Shown here: positions 43,234-52,343 of the stretch, piece after piece
Layout: every line of letters starts with the position of its first letter
Position numbering within the stretch: position 1 is the stretch's first letter
Assembly (NCBI GenBank): GCA_017395685.1
Contig: JAFQOD010000004.1
Location: forward strand, 124,001 to 188,000
DNA: 64,000 nt
Direction: 5' to 3'
From: Clostridia bacterium
GTDB taxonomy: Bacteria > Bacillota > Clostridia > Christensenellales > Aristaeellaceae
Made by a program: the position numbers and the translations under genes
Notes under the pieces: generated by a model
The model's input: only the letters and a program-made list of their open reading frames with translations
Told to the model about the DNA's origin: nothing
Databases searched by the model: none

Positions 43234-46200
43234 ATGTTTTATTCGAAGGAAAGATCCGGTTTCCGGGTTGTATTGGCCCTGGTGATTTTACTCGCCGCTG
43301 CAATGCCTCTGACTGTACAGGGAGAGGCGATGGATCAGAGCTTCCTTTTCTGCTTTGACGGGGATGCCAAGGCCGGTCAGCAGGGGAATTATCCTGTGAT
43401 CATTCTGGAAGATATGGTGCAAAAGGATAAGACCGTCTTTGTGGATGGCGCCGCCCGCATCGTTGTGCAGGGCAGCAATAATCCCAAGGCCGACGGCAGC
43501 AACGCTAAAGGTATTGTGCCGACCACAGGCGCAGCGATGGCTGTCATTGCCCCGGCAGAGGGCACTATTACTGTCTATGGTATCAATGGCACCAATTCCT
43601 CCGATGGATCAGGCAAAACTTTTTGGGTGGTGCCGGAGGGCGGCGAAGCGTGGAGCCTTTCCGATCCCGGCGAAATCAAGGTAAGCCAGGATGTGAAGGC
43701 GGGGGACAAGGTGTGGTTCTATGCTGCCGGATCCAAATTCCAGTATGGCGCAGTGCATTTCCAGGACGCCGCTTTCCGGCCGGAAGAGCCTGTAGCTGCC
43801 CAGGATGACCGGGCATGGCAGTTCATCCGCTTTGGCACCTCCACCTCTGATGCCGCCAACCGGGTGGCAGAGGGGGCGGATATCAAGGAATCCGTTACGC
43901 TCTATGCCTGCACGGTGGCCGAGGATGGTACGGTGCTGAAAAAGGGCGGAAAATTTGTGGCGGACGCCCCGGCGGACGGCGAATCTTTTTATTACACCAC
44001 TATCAATCCCCAAAAAGAAAATTTCAAGCTGATGGCGGATGTGCATGTGGATTATATGAATCCTACCCCTGACGGGCAGGAGGGATTTGCCCTGATGCTC
44101 CGGGATACCATTTCCGGTACCGGCAGCTATTATTCCAATACAGTATCGGTGGCCAGCTCCAAGCTGCGGGTGCTGGGCAAGGATACAAAAAGCGTACTGG
44201 GCACCCGGAATTATTCGGGAATTGTATCCAATGAAAATGCCGATCTCAATCAGGTGATCGATACCCGTATTGCTTTTACAGAGGACGTCAATGACCTGGT
44301 AAAACAGGGAGGTATTTACCGCATCTGCCTGGAAAAGACGGCCTACGGCTATATCACATCCCAGTATGCCATCAATGAGGATGGAAGCACAGGAGATCTT
44401 CTGGGCAGCTATATTCAGTATATTCCTGCGAAGGATCCAGCCGCCCAATCGGTTTCTTCCTATAGTGAACTGGATGATCCCATGTGCATACAGGAAAAGG
44501 ATAAGGCCTATCTGGCTCTGGTCTGCGCCCGGGGAATGCATGTTACCTTTTCCAATATCTCCTTTACCACTTCGCCCTGGAAGGCGGCGGATTGGCAGCC
44601 CCAGCCCACCACCTATGTGAAGGGCAGCTATCTGATCAAATCCCCCAATACTGCGGCAGAGGATACCTATGAACTGGTATTCAAATCCAATGCGGATGGG
44701 ACGGCCAGCATCTGGCGGGATAAGGAACTGGTGGAAGAAAATATCCCCATTACCGCCAATACAGAATTGCATCGGGTGTATCCCATTTTTGACAACACCA
44801 TTTTCAATGTGGATTTCACCCCCGATCCTGATTTCGCTTTTTCTGCCTTTGAAAAGCTGGAAAGCTATGAAATGAAGACTGTACATCAGCTGGTCAAGCT
44901 GCGCAGAATCGGTACAGAGGATACCATTTATGTAACGCCTAAAGGGAAAACCCGCAATGACGGCACCTCCTGGGAAAAGGCCGTGGATATCAAAACGGCG
45001 CTGGAATATGCCACCGCCGGGCAGACCATCCTGCTGGAGGCTTCTACCTACAAACTCAAGGGCGTGGAACTGAAAATTGACCGGGGCAGGAACGGCACCG
45101 TTGATGCGCCCATTACCCTGACTGCCCATGAAGGGATTGCCATCTTTGATTTCTGCGGCACCGGCAAGGGCCTTTCAGCCTGGGGCGATTGGTGGCGATT
45201 CAGCAATATCAATATCTGCAATACCGCGCCCTATCATTTGGGGATGGAATTGGCCGGCAATCACAATATCGTGGAACGGATGAATTTCTATAATAACGGC
45301 TCCACCGGTATGCAGATTTCCGGCACCAGCCACGAAACCATTGAGCAGTGGCCCAGCTATAATACAGTGATCAACTGTACCGCCATGAACAATGGCGATC
45401 CGGGATACGAGGATGCAGATGGCTTTGCCGCCAAGCTGACCTGCGGCCCGGGCAATATCTTCATCGGCTGTATTTCTGCCTATAATGCGGATGATGGATG
45501 GGATCTGTTCGCCAAGGCTGCCAGCGGCCCCATCGGTATGGTCACCATTGAGGATTCTGTTGCTTACCGCAATGGTTATCTGATGGTGAAGGAGGGAAGC
45601 GCCAAGAGCAAGATCCTCTTTGCGGATATCCAATGCGATGAACTGGGCAATCTCTTTTTCGTTGGCGAAGAAAATGCCGATTATTTCCGGGTAGATGCCG
45701 GGAACGGCAATGGCTTCAAGCTGGGGGGCACCAATATCCCCGGCAATCATCTGCTGGCCAACAGCATCGCTTATGAAAATAAATCCAAGGGCGTAGATGC
45801 CAATTCCTGCCCGGATGTACGGGTTTTCAATACCACTTCCTTCAATAATGGCAGCTACAATGTGGCTTTCTATACCAATAATCAATCGGCGAAAACCGCT
45901 TATGAGGCAAAGGGGCTGCTTTCCTTCCGCACGGATGGGGGCATCTCCGATCAGCTGAAGCTGCAGGATCAATCCAGCCGGGATGTATGCGGTGAATATA
46001 ATTTCTATTGGGATCAGAAATCCGGGGAGAGCCGGAATGGAATTGCCAGCGTGTCCAGGGCATCTGCTGATTGGTTTGAAAGCCTGGATACCGGTCCGAT
46101 TCCCGGAAGAAAGGAAGATGGCACCATCGATATGCACGGATTGCTGATGCTGAATAAAGGGGCAAGAATTCATGAAACCGGCGCTCAGGGCGCTGCCTGG

Positions 46201-47709
46201 GGCCAGGAAGAGCCTGAAAAGGCGCTGATCTGGGCGGTAGGGGATTCCACCGTTTCCGCCTTCAATGATTCATATTATATTCCCCGCCAGGGCTGGGGCG
46301 AACAGCTTGGCCGCTATTTCCATGCGGATGTATATAATCTGGCCCGCTCCGGCGCATCCAGCAAGGATTTTACCGGCATGAAGGAATATGACATGCTGAT
46401 GAACGGCGATGAAGGCATTCCTGCCCTGGGAAGCGGCGAAGGAGAGAAATTCCTGCTGATTGGCTTTGGCCATAATGATCAGAAAACAGAGGCCGCCCGC
46501 TTCACCGATCCCAATGGGGATTACCGGACGCCGGGCAGTTTTGCCAACAGCCTCTATGAAAACTATGTGAAGCCTGCTCTGGAACGGGGGGTTACCCCGG
46601 TACTGGTTACCCCCATTGCCCGGCTTACCGATGAAAATACAGCAGAATCCTATCAGAGTGCTTCCGGCCATGTGACGGAAGATGAAAAAATCGGTGATAC
46701 CCTCTATCCCGGTGGGGATTATGCCATGGCTATCCTGGAAATGTGCGCATCTTTGAATCTGCCCTGTATTGATCTTACCGAAGCCACCATTCAAATGAAT
46801 GTGGAGCTGGGGAATGAGGCCCAGTATCTGCATGCTTTCAACGGCGCCAAGCTGGCGGAGGATGGGATCAGCCTGATCCCTGCTGCCCTGGATAAAACCC
46901 ATACCAATGTTTATGGCGCCAAAATGCATGCCTGGCTGATTGCCAGGGGGGCGGAAAATACGGGCCTTGGCAAGTATGTAAAGGCAGGGAAGAATCAGCC
47001 CTCTTATGAAGCGGATTTTGCCGATTCCATCAATCCCGATTATGTGCTGCTGCCCTATAAAGCGCCGGAAGCCCCCTCTGCCTATTGGCCGGTATATACC
47101 GATAGTCAGGGCAGGGAATGGTATGGCACCGCCTTTGGGGATATCGGCGGTGATAAGGCCCATGGCGGCAATTTCACCGCCAAAGTGGATGAAGCCGGCC
47201 TCACCCTTTCCGTGGCTGAAAATACGGGCAAGATTTCTTCTGCAACCGATGGCCTGCTTTTCTATTACACGGCGCTTCCTGCTGGCACATCCTTTACCCT
47301 TACTGCTACCGCAACGGTGAATGAATTATTCGCCAATAATCAGGTTTCCTTTGGCCTGATGGCCCGGGATGAATTGTATCTCGATACCTATGTGAAGGAA
47401 ACCATGGGCGATTATGTGGCGGCAGGCAGTCGCAATCAGGGCGCCTATAACTGCTTTGGCCGGAAGGATGGGGCGCTGCTCAACGGTCCTGCGGCTGAAA
47501 AGGTCTATGGCGCCGGGGATCGGGTCGCCCTGAAGATCACCGGTACAGTGGATGGGTTTACCATGCAGTACGGCGAAAATCCCCCGGTATCTGCAGGCTT
47601 TGATTATGCACTTACTGCCATCGATACGGATTCTATCTATGTGGGCTTCTATGCGGTGCGCAATGCATCCGTCACCTTCAGCGATATCCAACTGATCATC
47701 GAAGAATGA
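43234..47709 (+). CDS. Secreted multidomain pectinolytic enzyme: PL9 pectate lyase + CE12-type acetylesterase
   Basis: The 1491-residue protein has a signal peptide (FRVVLALVILLAAAMPLTVQG). Residues 30-560 are beta-rich domains. At about 564-960 lies a PL9 beta-helix lyase, opening with TIYVTPKGKTRNDGTSWEKA and holding the signature DADGFAAKLTCGPGN with the catalytic Lys and calcium Asp residues, then NADDGWDLF. Residues about 998-1240 are an SGNH esterase like rhamnogalacturonan acetylesterase (CE12): WAVGDSTVSAF (Ser block), GFGHNDQK (block III) and KTHTNVYGAKMHAW (catalytic Asp/His region). Residues about 1286-1491 are a beta-sandwich similar to the one at about 265-440 (both with FALMLRD/FGLMARD). 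No dockerin or wall anchor is visible, so it is probably released. Confidence 0.92.
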   Translation: MFYSKERSGFRVVLALVILLAAAMPLTVQGEAMDQSFLFCFDGDAKAGQQGNYPVIILEDMVQKDKTVFVDGAARIVVQGSNNPKADGSNAKGIVPTTGAAMAVIAPAEGTITVYGINGTNSSDGSGKTFWVVPEGGEAWSLSDPGEIKVSQDVKAGDKVWFYAAGSKFQYGAVHFQDAAFRPEEPVAAQDDRAWQFIRFGTSTSDAANRVAEGADIKESVTLYACTVAEDGTVLKKGGKFVADAPADGESFYYTTINPQKENFKLMADVHVDYMNPTPDGQEGFALMLRDTISGTGSYYSNTVSVASSKLRVLGKDTKSVLGTRNYSGIVSNENADLNQVIDTRIAFTEDVNDLVKQGGIYRICLEKTAYGYITSQYAINEDGSTGDLLGSYIQYIPAKDPAAQSVSSYSELDDPMCIQEKDKAYLALVCARGMHVTFSNISFTTSPWKAADWQPQPTTYVKGSYLIKSPNTAAEDTYELVFKSNADGTASIWRDKELVEENIPITANTELHRVYPIFDNTIFNVDFTPDPDFAFSAFEKLESYEMKTVHQLVKLRRIGTEDTIYVTPKGKTRNDGTSWEKAVDIKTALEYATAGQTILLEASTYKLKGVELKIDRGRNGTVDAPITLTAHEGIAIFDFCGTGKGLSAWGDWWRFSNINICNTAPYHLGMELAGNHNIVERMNFYNNGSTGMQISGTSHETIEQWPSYNTVINCTAMNNGDPGYEDADGFAAKLTCGPGNIFIGCISAYNADDGWDLFAKAASGPIGMVTIEDSVAYRNGYLMVKEGSAKSKILFADIQCDELGNLFFVGEENADYFRVDAGNGNGFKLGGTNIPGNHLLANSIAYENKSKGVDANSCPDVRVFNTTSFNNGSYNVAFYTNNQSAKTAYEAKGLLSFRTDGGISDQLKLQDQSSRDVCGEYNFYWDQKSGESRNGIASVSRASADWFESLDTGPIPGRKEDGTIDMHGLLMLNKGARIHETGAQGAAWGQEEPEKALIWAVGDSTVSAFNDSYYIPRQGWGEQLGRYFHADVYNLARSGASSKDFTGMKEYDMLMNGDEGIPALGSGEGEKFLLIGFGHNDQKTEAARFTDPNGDYRTPGSFANSLYENYVKPALERGVTPVLVTPIARLTDENTAESYQSASGHVTEDEKIGDTLYPGGDYAMAILEMCASLNLPCIDLTEATIQMNVELGNEAQYLHAFNGAKLAEDGISLIPAALDKTHTNVYGAKMHAWLIARGAENTGLGKYVKAGKNQPSYEADFADSINPDYVLLPYKAPEAPSAYWPVYTDSQGREWYGTAFGDIGGDKAHGGNFTAKVDEAGLTLSVAENTGKISSATDGLLFYYTALPAGTSFTLTATATVNELFANNQVSFGLMARDELYLDTYVKETMGDYVAAGSRNQGAYNCFGRKDGALLNGPAAEKVYGAGDRVALKITGTVDGFTMQYGENPPVSAGFDYALTAIDTDSIYVGFYAVRNASVTFSDIQLIIEE

Positions 47710-47716
47710 CACAAAA

Positions 47717-47752
47717 AAACACCGCCGGTGCAATAGGCCCCGGCGGTATTTT
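47717..47752. terminator. Bidirectional terminator
   Basis: ACACCGCCGG and CCGGCGGTAT form the stem, with T residues on the plus side (ATTTTAAT) and a run of seven T residues on the minus side. It separates two convergent genes. Confidence 0.85.
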
Positions 47753-47766
47753 AATGGGAAAACGGA

Positions 47767-49326
47767 TTACAGCTTGACGGGCAGAGAACCGTGGAATACG
47801 CCGGTCTGCACTGCATCCAGAATAGAGGGGACAGAAATATTGGTGTATTCATAGCCCGAGATCAGTGCGTCTGCCCGCTGTACCAGCGTGGCATCATAGG
47901 GGGCACCCAGCAGGATGACCACCAGGGGCTTATCCATGCTTTCCAGCTTGCGCAGGGTATCAATCTGGCCCTTGCGGAAGCGGGCGTTATAAAGCCCCAG
48001 CACAGCCACATCGAAATCGCCCTTTTCCAGGATAGCAATGGTTTCATCGTTGTAGTTATTCAGGGGCATGACGAATCCTTCGCCGCCCATGGCCTTTACT
48101 GCCAGCTTGGTAAAGCACAGGGGATTGGTCTTCTGATCCTCGGCGCCGGTTAGTGCCAGGGAGGGGGGCGCCAGGAACAGGGGCTTTTTCGCCTTTTTCA
48201 GCATATCCAGGCCGCCCTGATCGGAAAGCAGGGTTACGCTTTCCCTGGAGAGGGCCTGATGCAGGGCATTCTTTTCAGGATCGGCGGCCAGGATGTGGGC
48301 AGCCGCCCGATCAATTACAGGGGGCGTGAGCAGGCCGTATTTTTTCTTGAGGGCCATGATGCGGTTGTAGGATACATCAATACGCTCTTCGGTGATCCGT
48401 CCGCTCTCAACAGCAGCATAGATGGCCTTTACTGCCTGCTCCACCGCTTCAATGGTATGGGAGAAGGTGAGCAGATCGCAGCCCGCTTCGATGGCCATAA
48501 CCGCTCCTTCGCCGCAGCCATAGGTGGCGCGGATGGCGTCCATTTCCATGCAGTCGGTAACGGCCAGGCCCTTGAAGCCCATCTGATTGCGCAGCAGATC
48601 AGTCATGATCTTGGGGGAAAGGGTGCCAGGCAGCTGATCATCCACGGCGGTGTAACGTACATGGGCGGTCATAAGGGCATCTGCCCCGGCATTGAAGGCC
48701 TGCTGGAAGGGATTGAATTCAATGCTTTCAAGCACTTCCAGGGGGGAATCGTTGGTAGGCATCCCCAGATGGGAATCGGTTTTTACATTGCCGTGCCCGG
48801 GGAAATGCTTGACAGTGGAAATGCAGCCGCCCTCCTGCAATCCCCGCACCATGCCCACACCCAGCTTGGATACCCGATCGGTATCATCACAATAGGCACG
48901 GGCGCCGATGATGGGATTGAGCGGCTCGGAGTTTACATCCAGCACGGGGGAGGAGGGAGAGGTAATGCCGAAGGAGCGCATTACCTGGCCGATATTCAGG
49001 CCGATCTGATAGGTATCGGGATCCTTGCAGGCGGCCAACGCCATTTCTCCGGGAATCAGGGATGCGCCTTCCACAATGCGGGATACCGCGCCGCCCTCCT
49101 GATCCACCCCGATAAAGGGGGCTACGCCATTATTTTTATAGGCCAGATGATTGATATCATTGCACAGGGCGCAGGTCTGATCCACATTGATGATATTGCG
49201 GCTGAAGAGATAAAAATTGCCCACATGGAATTCTTCTGCCAGGCGCCGGGCCTGTTCATCCACCTGAGGGGAGGGGAAACCGGCAGAAAACATTTGGCCG
49301 ATTTTATGCTTTAATTGCTCATTCAT
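47767..49326 (-). CDS. GH3 beta-N-acetylglucosaminidase-like enzyme, cytoplasmic
   Basis: The 519-residue protein has no signal peptide. The barrel contains IGVDQEGGAVSRI, KHFPGHGNVKTDSHLGMP with the complete Asp-Ser-His acid/base dyad of NagZ, and LAVTDCMEMDAI with the nucleophile Asp. The C-terminal 180 residues form the alpha/beta GH3 C-domain (FDVAVLGLYNARF, KPLVVILLGAPYDATLV). Two-domain GH3 enzymes of this shape remove GlcNAc from peptidoglycan or chitooligosaccharides. It differs from the secreted paralog at 27557 by length, location and the intact dyad. AGGAGGTAAT precedes the ATG. Confidence 0.9.
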   Translation of the reverse strand: MNEQLKHKIGQMFSAGFPSPQVDEQARRLAEEFHVGNFYLFSRNIINVDQTCALCNDINHLAYKNNGVAPFIGVDQEGGAVSRIVEGASLIPGEMALAACKDPDTYQIGLNIGQVMRSFGITSPSSPVLDVNSEPLNPIIGARAYCDDTDRVSKLGVGMVRGLQEGGCISTVKHFPGHGNVKTDSHLGMPTNDSPLEVLESIEFNPFQQAFNAGADALMTAHVRYTAVDDQLPGTLSPKIMTDLLRNQMGFKGLAVTDCMEMDAIRATYGCGEGAVMAIEAGCDLLTFSHTIEAVEQAVKAIYAAVESGRITEERIDVSYNRIMALKKKYGLLTPPVIDRAAAHILAADPEKNALHQALSRESVTLLSDQGGLDMLKKAKKPLFLAPPSLALTGAEDQKTNPLCFTKLAVKAMGGEGFVMPLNNYNDETIAILEKGDFDVAVLGLYNARFRKGQIDTLRKLESMDKPLVVILLGAPYDATLVQRADALISGYEYTNISVPSILDAVQTGVFHGSLPVKL

Positions 49327-49379
49327 CCTTATTACCTCCTGCGTAGGGCATGATTTGATTTTTAAGGGGGGTTTATTAT

Positions 49380-49408
49380 TTGCATTATATCAAAAAACGT
49401 GCTATTGT
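49380..49408 (+). promoter_or_regulatory. Promoter of the P-loop protein gene
   Basis: TTGCAT (49380-49385), 17 bases, TATTGT (49403-49408). Confidence 0.5.
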
Positions 49409-49430
49409 GCAATAGAAAGAGGGGAAAATC

Positions 49431-50102
49431 ATGAAGATAGAAAATAACATCATCAGATATTATTTGCGCAATTGTTACTTCGTAAACGGTACTGCCTATG
49501 CAGGAAAATCCACCCTGTGCGGATTGCTTGCCAGGCGGTATGATATGATCCACTGTGAAGAGAATTATAATCTGGATGTGATACATAGCATCGCAGATCC
49601 TGCATTGCAGCCCAATGTTTGCTATATGCAATTGATGCCCTCCTGGCAGCATTTCGTCAGCCGTACCCCGGATGAATACGAAGCCTGGGTGGATGGCAAC
49701 AACCGGGAACTGCCGGAATTTGAAATTGCGGAATTGATCCGCCTGTCGGGGCAGGGAAAAAAGATCATCGTGGATACCAATATCCCCTGTGATCTGCTAT
49801 GGCAGATATCCGATTATGATCATGTGGCCATTCTTCTGTCCCCCCAGGGCATGGCAGCCGATCGCTTCTTTGACCGGCAGGATCCGGAGAAGCAATTTCT
49901 GCTTTCTGTGATTGACAGCTGCCCGGATCCTGAAAGAACAATGCAGAATTTCAGGGAATGTATTGCCCGGATTAACAGCCCGGAACGCTATGCAGCCTTT
50001 GAAAACAGCGGATTTTTCACCATGTGCCGCTCTCCGGAGGGCAAGGATGATCTGGAGGAAAGGATGCTCCGCCTGGCCCGGCATTTCGGCTTGGAAAAAT
50101 AA
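49431..50102 (+). CDS. P-loop nucleotide kinase-like protein
   Basis: The 223-residue protein has a Walker A NGTAYAGKSTLCGLLA (about 20-34), a Walker B-like KKIIVDTNIPC (about 109-119) and an acidic lid region with several Arg (DRFFDRQDPEKQ). It resembles small AAA/shikimate- or adenylylsulfate-kinase-like proteins that phosphorylate small molecules, but the acceptor site is not identifiable. AAGAGGGG precedes the ATG. The MerR-like gene follows and has its own promoter. Confidence 0.78.
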   Translation: MKIENNIIRYYLRNCYFVNGTAYAGKSTLCGLLARRYDMIHCEENYNLDVIHSIADPALQPNVCYMQLMPSWQHFVSRTPDEYEAWVDGNNRELPEFEIAELIRLSGQGKKIIVDTNIPCDLLWQISDYDHVAILLSPQGMAADRFFDRQDPEKQFLLSVIDSCPDPERTMQNFRECIARINSPERYAAFENSGFFTMCRSPEGKDDLEERMLRLARHFGLEK

Positions 50103-50130
50103 TGCTATGAAAGCGGGCTTTTATTTCAAA

Positions 50131-50159
50131 TTGAATTCTGCCGGCAGATTGGTTATACT
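50131..50159 (+). promoter_or_regulatory. Promoter of the MerR-like gene
   Basis: TTGAAT (50131-50136), 17 bases, TATACT (50154-50159). Confidence 0.65.
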
Positions 50160-50206
50160 TGGATCAGGCAAGGCCGAGCCAGAAAAATGAATGGGAGATT
50201 TGAAAG

Positions 50207-50638
50207 ATGAAGCATTATCGCTTGAATGAACTGGCCATGATATCCGGTTTGACCACCAGAACGCTGCGCAATTATCTGAATCAAGGGATTTTAAAGGGAG
50301 AAAAAGTGAATGGGGTATGGTGCTTTACGGAGGAAGAAGTGATGGCCTTTATGGATCATCCTCTGGTAAAGCAGGCTGCGGCCATCCATCGGAATGGGGT
50401 CATCCATGATTTTCTGGCGGATACTTACAAGAAAGAAAACCGCATCTGCATGATTATCGATTGCCCGGTGGGGCCGGAGGAGGCAGCTGCCATTGCGGAT
50501 TTTTTCTGCAAGGCGGTTTGCGAAATAGGGGAAGATATCGACTTCCGTTATGTGCATGAAAGAAATATGGCCCGGATGATTCTTTCAGGTGCGGAAGATC
50601 AGGTGCTGGATATCATCCGCAGATATTATCGAATCTAA
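50207..50638 (+). CDS. MerR-type HTH regulator
   Basis: The 143-residue protein begins with a MerR-like winged helix: YRLNELAMISGLTTRTLRNYLNQGILKGEKVNGVWCFTEEEVMAFM. The C-terminal 80 residues are an alpha/beta domain (NRICMIIDCPVGPEEAAAIADFF) that could bind a ligand. There is no long dimerisation helix of classical MerR proteins, so it is closer to the helix-turn-helix 17-type. GGGAGATTTGAAAG precedes the ATG. Targets unknown. Confidence 0.8.
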   Translation: MKHYRLNELAMISGLTTRTLRNYLNQGILKGEKVNGVWCFTEEEVMAFMDHPLVKQAAAIHRNGVIHDFLADTYKKENRICMIIDCPVGPEEAAAIADFFCKAVCEIGEDIDFRYVHERNMARMILSGAEDQVLDIIRRYYRI

Positions 50639-50647
50639 GCCAAACAA

Positions 50648-50678
50648 AAAAGGCGCTGGGATGATCCCTGCGCCTTTC
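50648..50678. terminator. Bidirectional terminator
   Basis: AAAGGCGCTGGG and CCCTGCGCCTTT form the stem. On the minus strand a T run (TTTTTTG) follows; on the plus strand the stem ends in TTTCC. It lies between the MerR-like and ZIP genes. Confidence 0.78.
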
Positions 50679-50686
50679 CGTTTCAA

Positions 50687-51526
50687 TTAACCGAAAATGA
50701 TCATGAGCCCCACCAGCATTCCTGTGATGGCGGAAAAGGCGGGCAGTTTGCTGTGATACATCAGGATAGCCTGGGGAAGAATTTCACCGAAGACCACATA
50801 CAGCATGGCGCCGCTGGCAAATCCCAGGCTGAGGGTAAGCCCGACGGCACCAATATCCCCCAGCAGATACCCAAGCAGCGCCCCCAGAATGGTGGGGAAG
50901 CCGGAGGCTGCCGTAATCAGTACTGCCTTCGCTTTCCCCATACCGCCGCTGATCAGGGGGACGGATACGGCCATGCCTTCAGGAATATTATGCAGGCCGA
51001 TCAGAATGGCCAGCACCAGCGCAGCGCTGCCCATGACCCCATTATTGCTGGCGTAGGATGCGCCGATGGTCATGCCTTCCGGCACATTATGCAGGGCGAT
51101 GGCGCTGGCCATGATGATGCCGGCAATGAACAGATTGAATTTATTATCCTTTTTCTCCCGGTGATGCTGATAATGATCGCTGTGAATCAGTTCGTTCAGA
51201 TCATCCGCCGTTTTGGGATGATGCTCATCAATATGGGGCACTTCGGGGTTTGTTTTCTTATCGATCAGGTGATTGAGCAAATAAATTACCGCGACACCAA
51301 GCACGATGGAGGCAATCACGATCCAGATGCCCATATTGGCCTCAATGGATTCCGCGATCAGATCGAAGCATACCACGCTGAGCATCACGCCGCCGGCAAA
51401 ACTGAGCAGCAGACTGACCGTGCGGCTGGAATCCTTCTGAAAAAGCGCACCGATCAGGCCGCCCAATCCAGTGCCCACCACCCCGGCAATGGCTGTGGTT
51501 ACGATCAAAGTTTCAATTACGCCCAT
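50687..51526 (-). CDS. ZIP-family metal transporter
   Basis: The 279-residue protein has eight hydrophobic segments. The metal-path motifs are HNVPEG in segment IV and HNIPEG in segment V, with FDLIAES earlier. Between segments III and IV lies a histidine-rich loop (HIDEHHPK, then HSDHYQHH), typical of metal-sensing loops in ZIP transporters. It moves zinc, and possibly other divalent metals, into the cytoplasm. GGGGGATCAAG precedes the ATG. No Zur site was recognised upstream. Confidence 0.92.
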   Translation of the reverse strand: MGVIETLIVTTAIAGVVGTGLGGLIGALFQKDSSRTVSLLLSFAGGVMLSVVCFDLIAESIEANMGIWIVIASIVLGVAVIYLLNHLIDKKTNPEVPHIDEHHPKTADDLNELIHSDHYQHHREKKDNKFNLFIAGIIMASAIALHNVPEGMTIGASYASNNGVMGSAALVLAILIGLHNIPEGMAVSVPLISGGMGKAKAVLITAASGFPTILGALLGYLLGDIGAVGLTLSLGFASGAMLYVVFGEILPQAILMYHSKLPAFSAITGMLVGLMIIFG

Positions 51527-51544
51527 CTTGATCCCCCATCAGTA

Positions 51545-51577
51545 TAAAAAATACCTGACTCCATCGAAGCCAGGTAT
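51545..51577 (-). terminator. Terminator of the truncated regulator gene
   Basis: On the minus strand ATACCTGGC and GTCAGGTAT pair (one G-U) across a nine-base loop, then T residues follow. Confidence 0.75.
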
Positions 51578-51676
51578 ATGTATTACACAGATATTTGTAT
51601 ATTCCTGCAATGATTTGGCTGAATTAGAAGAAAAATAGAATAATTGTCGGTTTCAATTGAAATGCCGTTCAATCCA

Positions 51677-52321
51677 TCAGCGGTTTTTGCTGAAATCCGT
51701 ATGCAGATTTCCTTTGCCCACGCAATCGGCGTGAATGAAGATATCCATCCAGGTCATTCCATCTTTTTCATATACTTCCTCGAAGCAGCCCAGAAATTCG
51801 GTTCCATGGTTTTCCTTGAAGCCATTGGCGCCAAGGTAATCCAGAATCCGCTGATATCCTTTCGGGATCCGGTCAAAAGCGGCCTGGAATGGATCACGGA
51901 CGGTAATCATTGCATACTGTGCTTCTTCCTGTTGATAGATTTCCACACCGGGGCATTCGGGCTCAAAGCCCTCCGGAAGGATCCATCCAGCCACATACCC
52001 ACGCAGGCCGAAGCGATTTTTCTGTTCCATGGAAACGAAGGGAAAATCCCATCCGATCTGCCGCTTTGGGCCGGGATGCCTGGAAAGGCCGCTTTTTTCC
52101 GCCCATCGATTCAGATACATCTGCACATCATCCTCCGGCTGAGGGCTGATGATCACATAGCGGCCAAGGGTAAAAGCGGGGACGGTTACAATGGTAACGG
52201 GCGAATAATAATCCGGCTTTTGCGTCATATCATCCTTCAGCAGTGCATCCATCGTGCAGGAAAACAGATTGCTTAATTCTATCAGTTTATTCACATCGGG
52301 AATTGCTTCCCCCGTTTCCCA
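51677..52321 (-). pseudogene. 3' remnant of an XRE-HTH / GyrI-like regulator, cut by the mobile element
   Basis: The frame read from the junction begins WETGEAIPDVNKLIELSNLF and continues SCTMDALLKDD, which is the C-terminal half of an XRE (HTH_3) DNA-binding domain as in many clostridial regulators. An in-frame TAA stands two codons before the Trp codon (52321-52319), so the first half of the domain is missing here. The remaining 170 residues are a GyrI-like effector-binding domain (TIVTVPAFTLGRYVII, GWILPEGFEPECPGVEIY). The missing 5' part should lie beyond the far end of the element. An internal GTG at 52294 could start a headless protein, but no ribosome site was seen. The DNA-binding function is lost. 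Confidence 0.8.
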
Positions 52322-52343
52322 TACTTAAAGATACAGGTATCAA

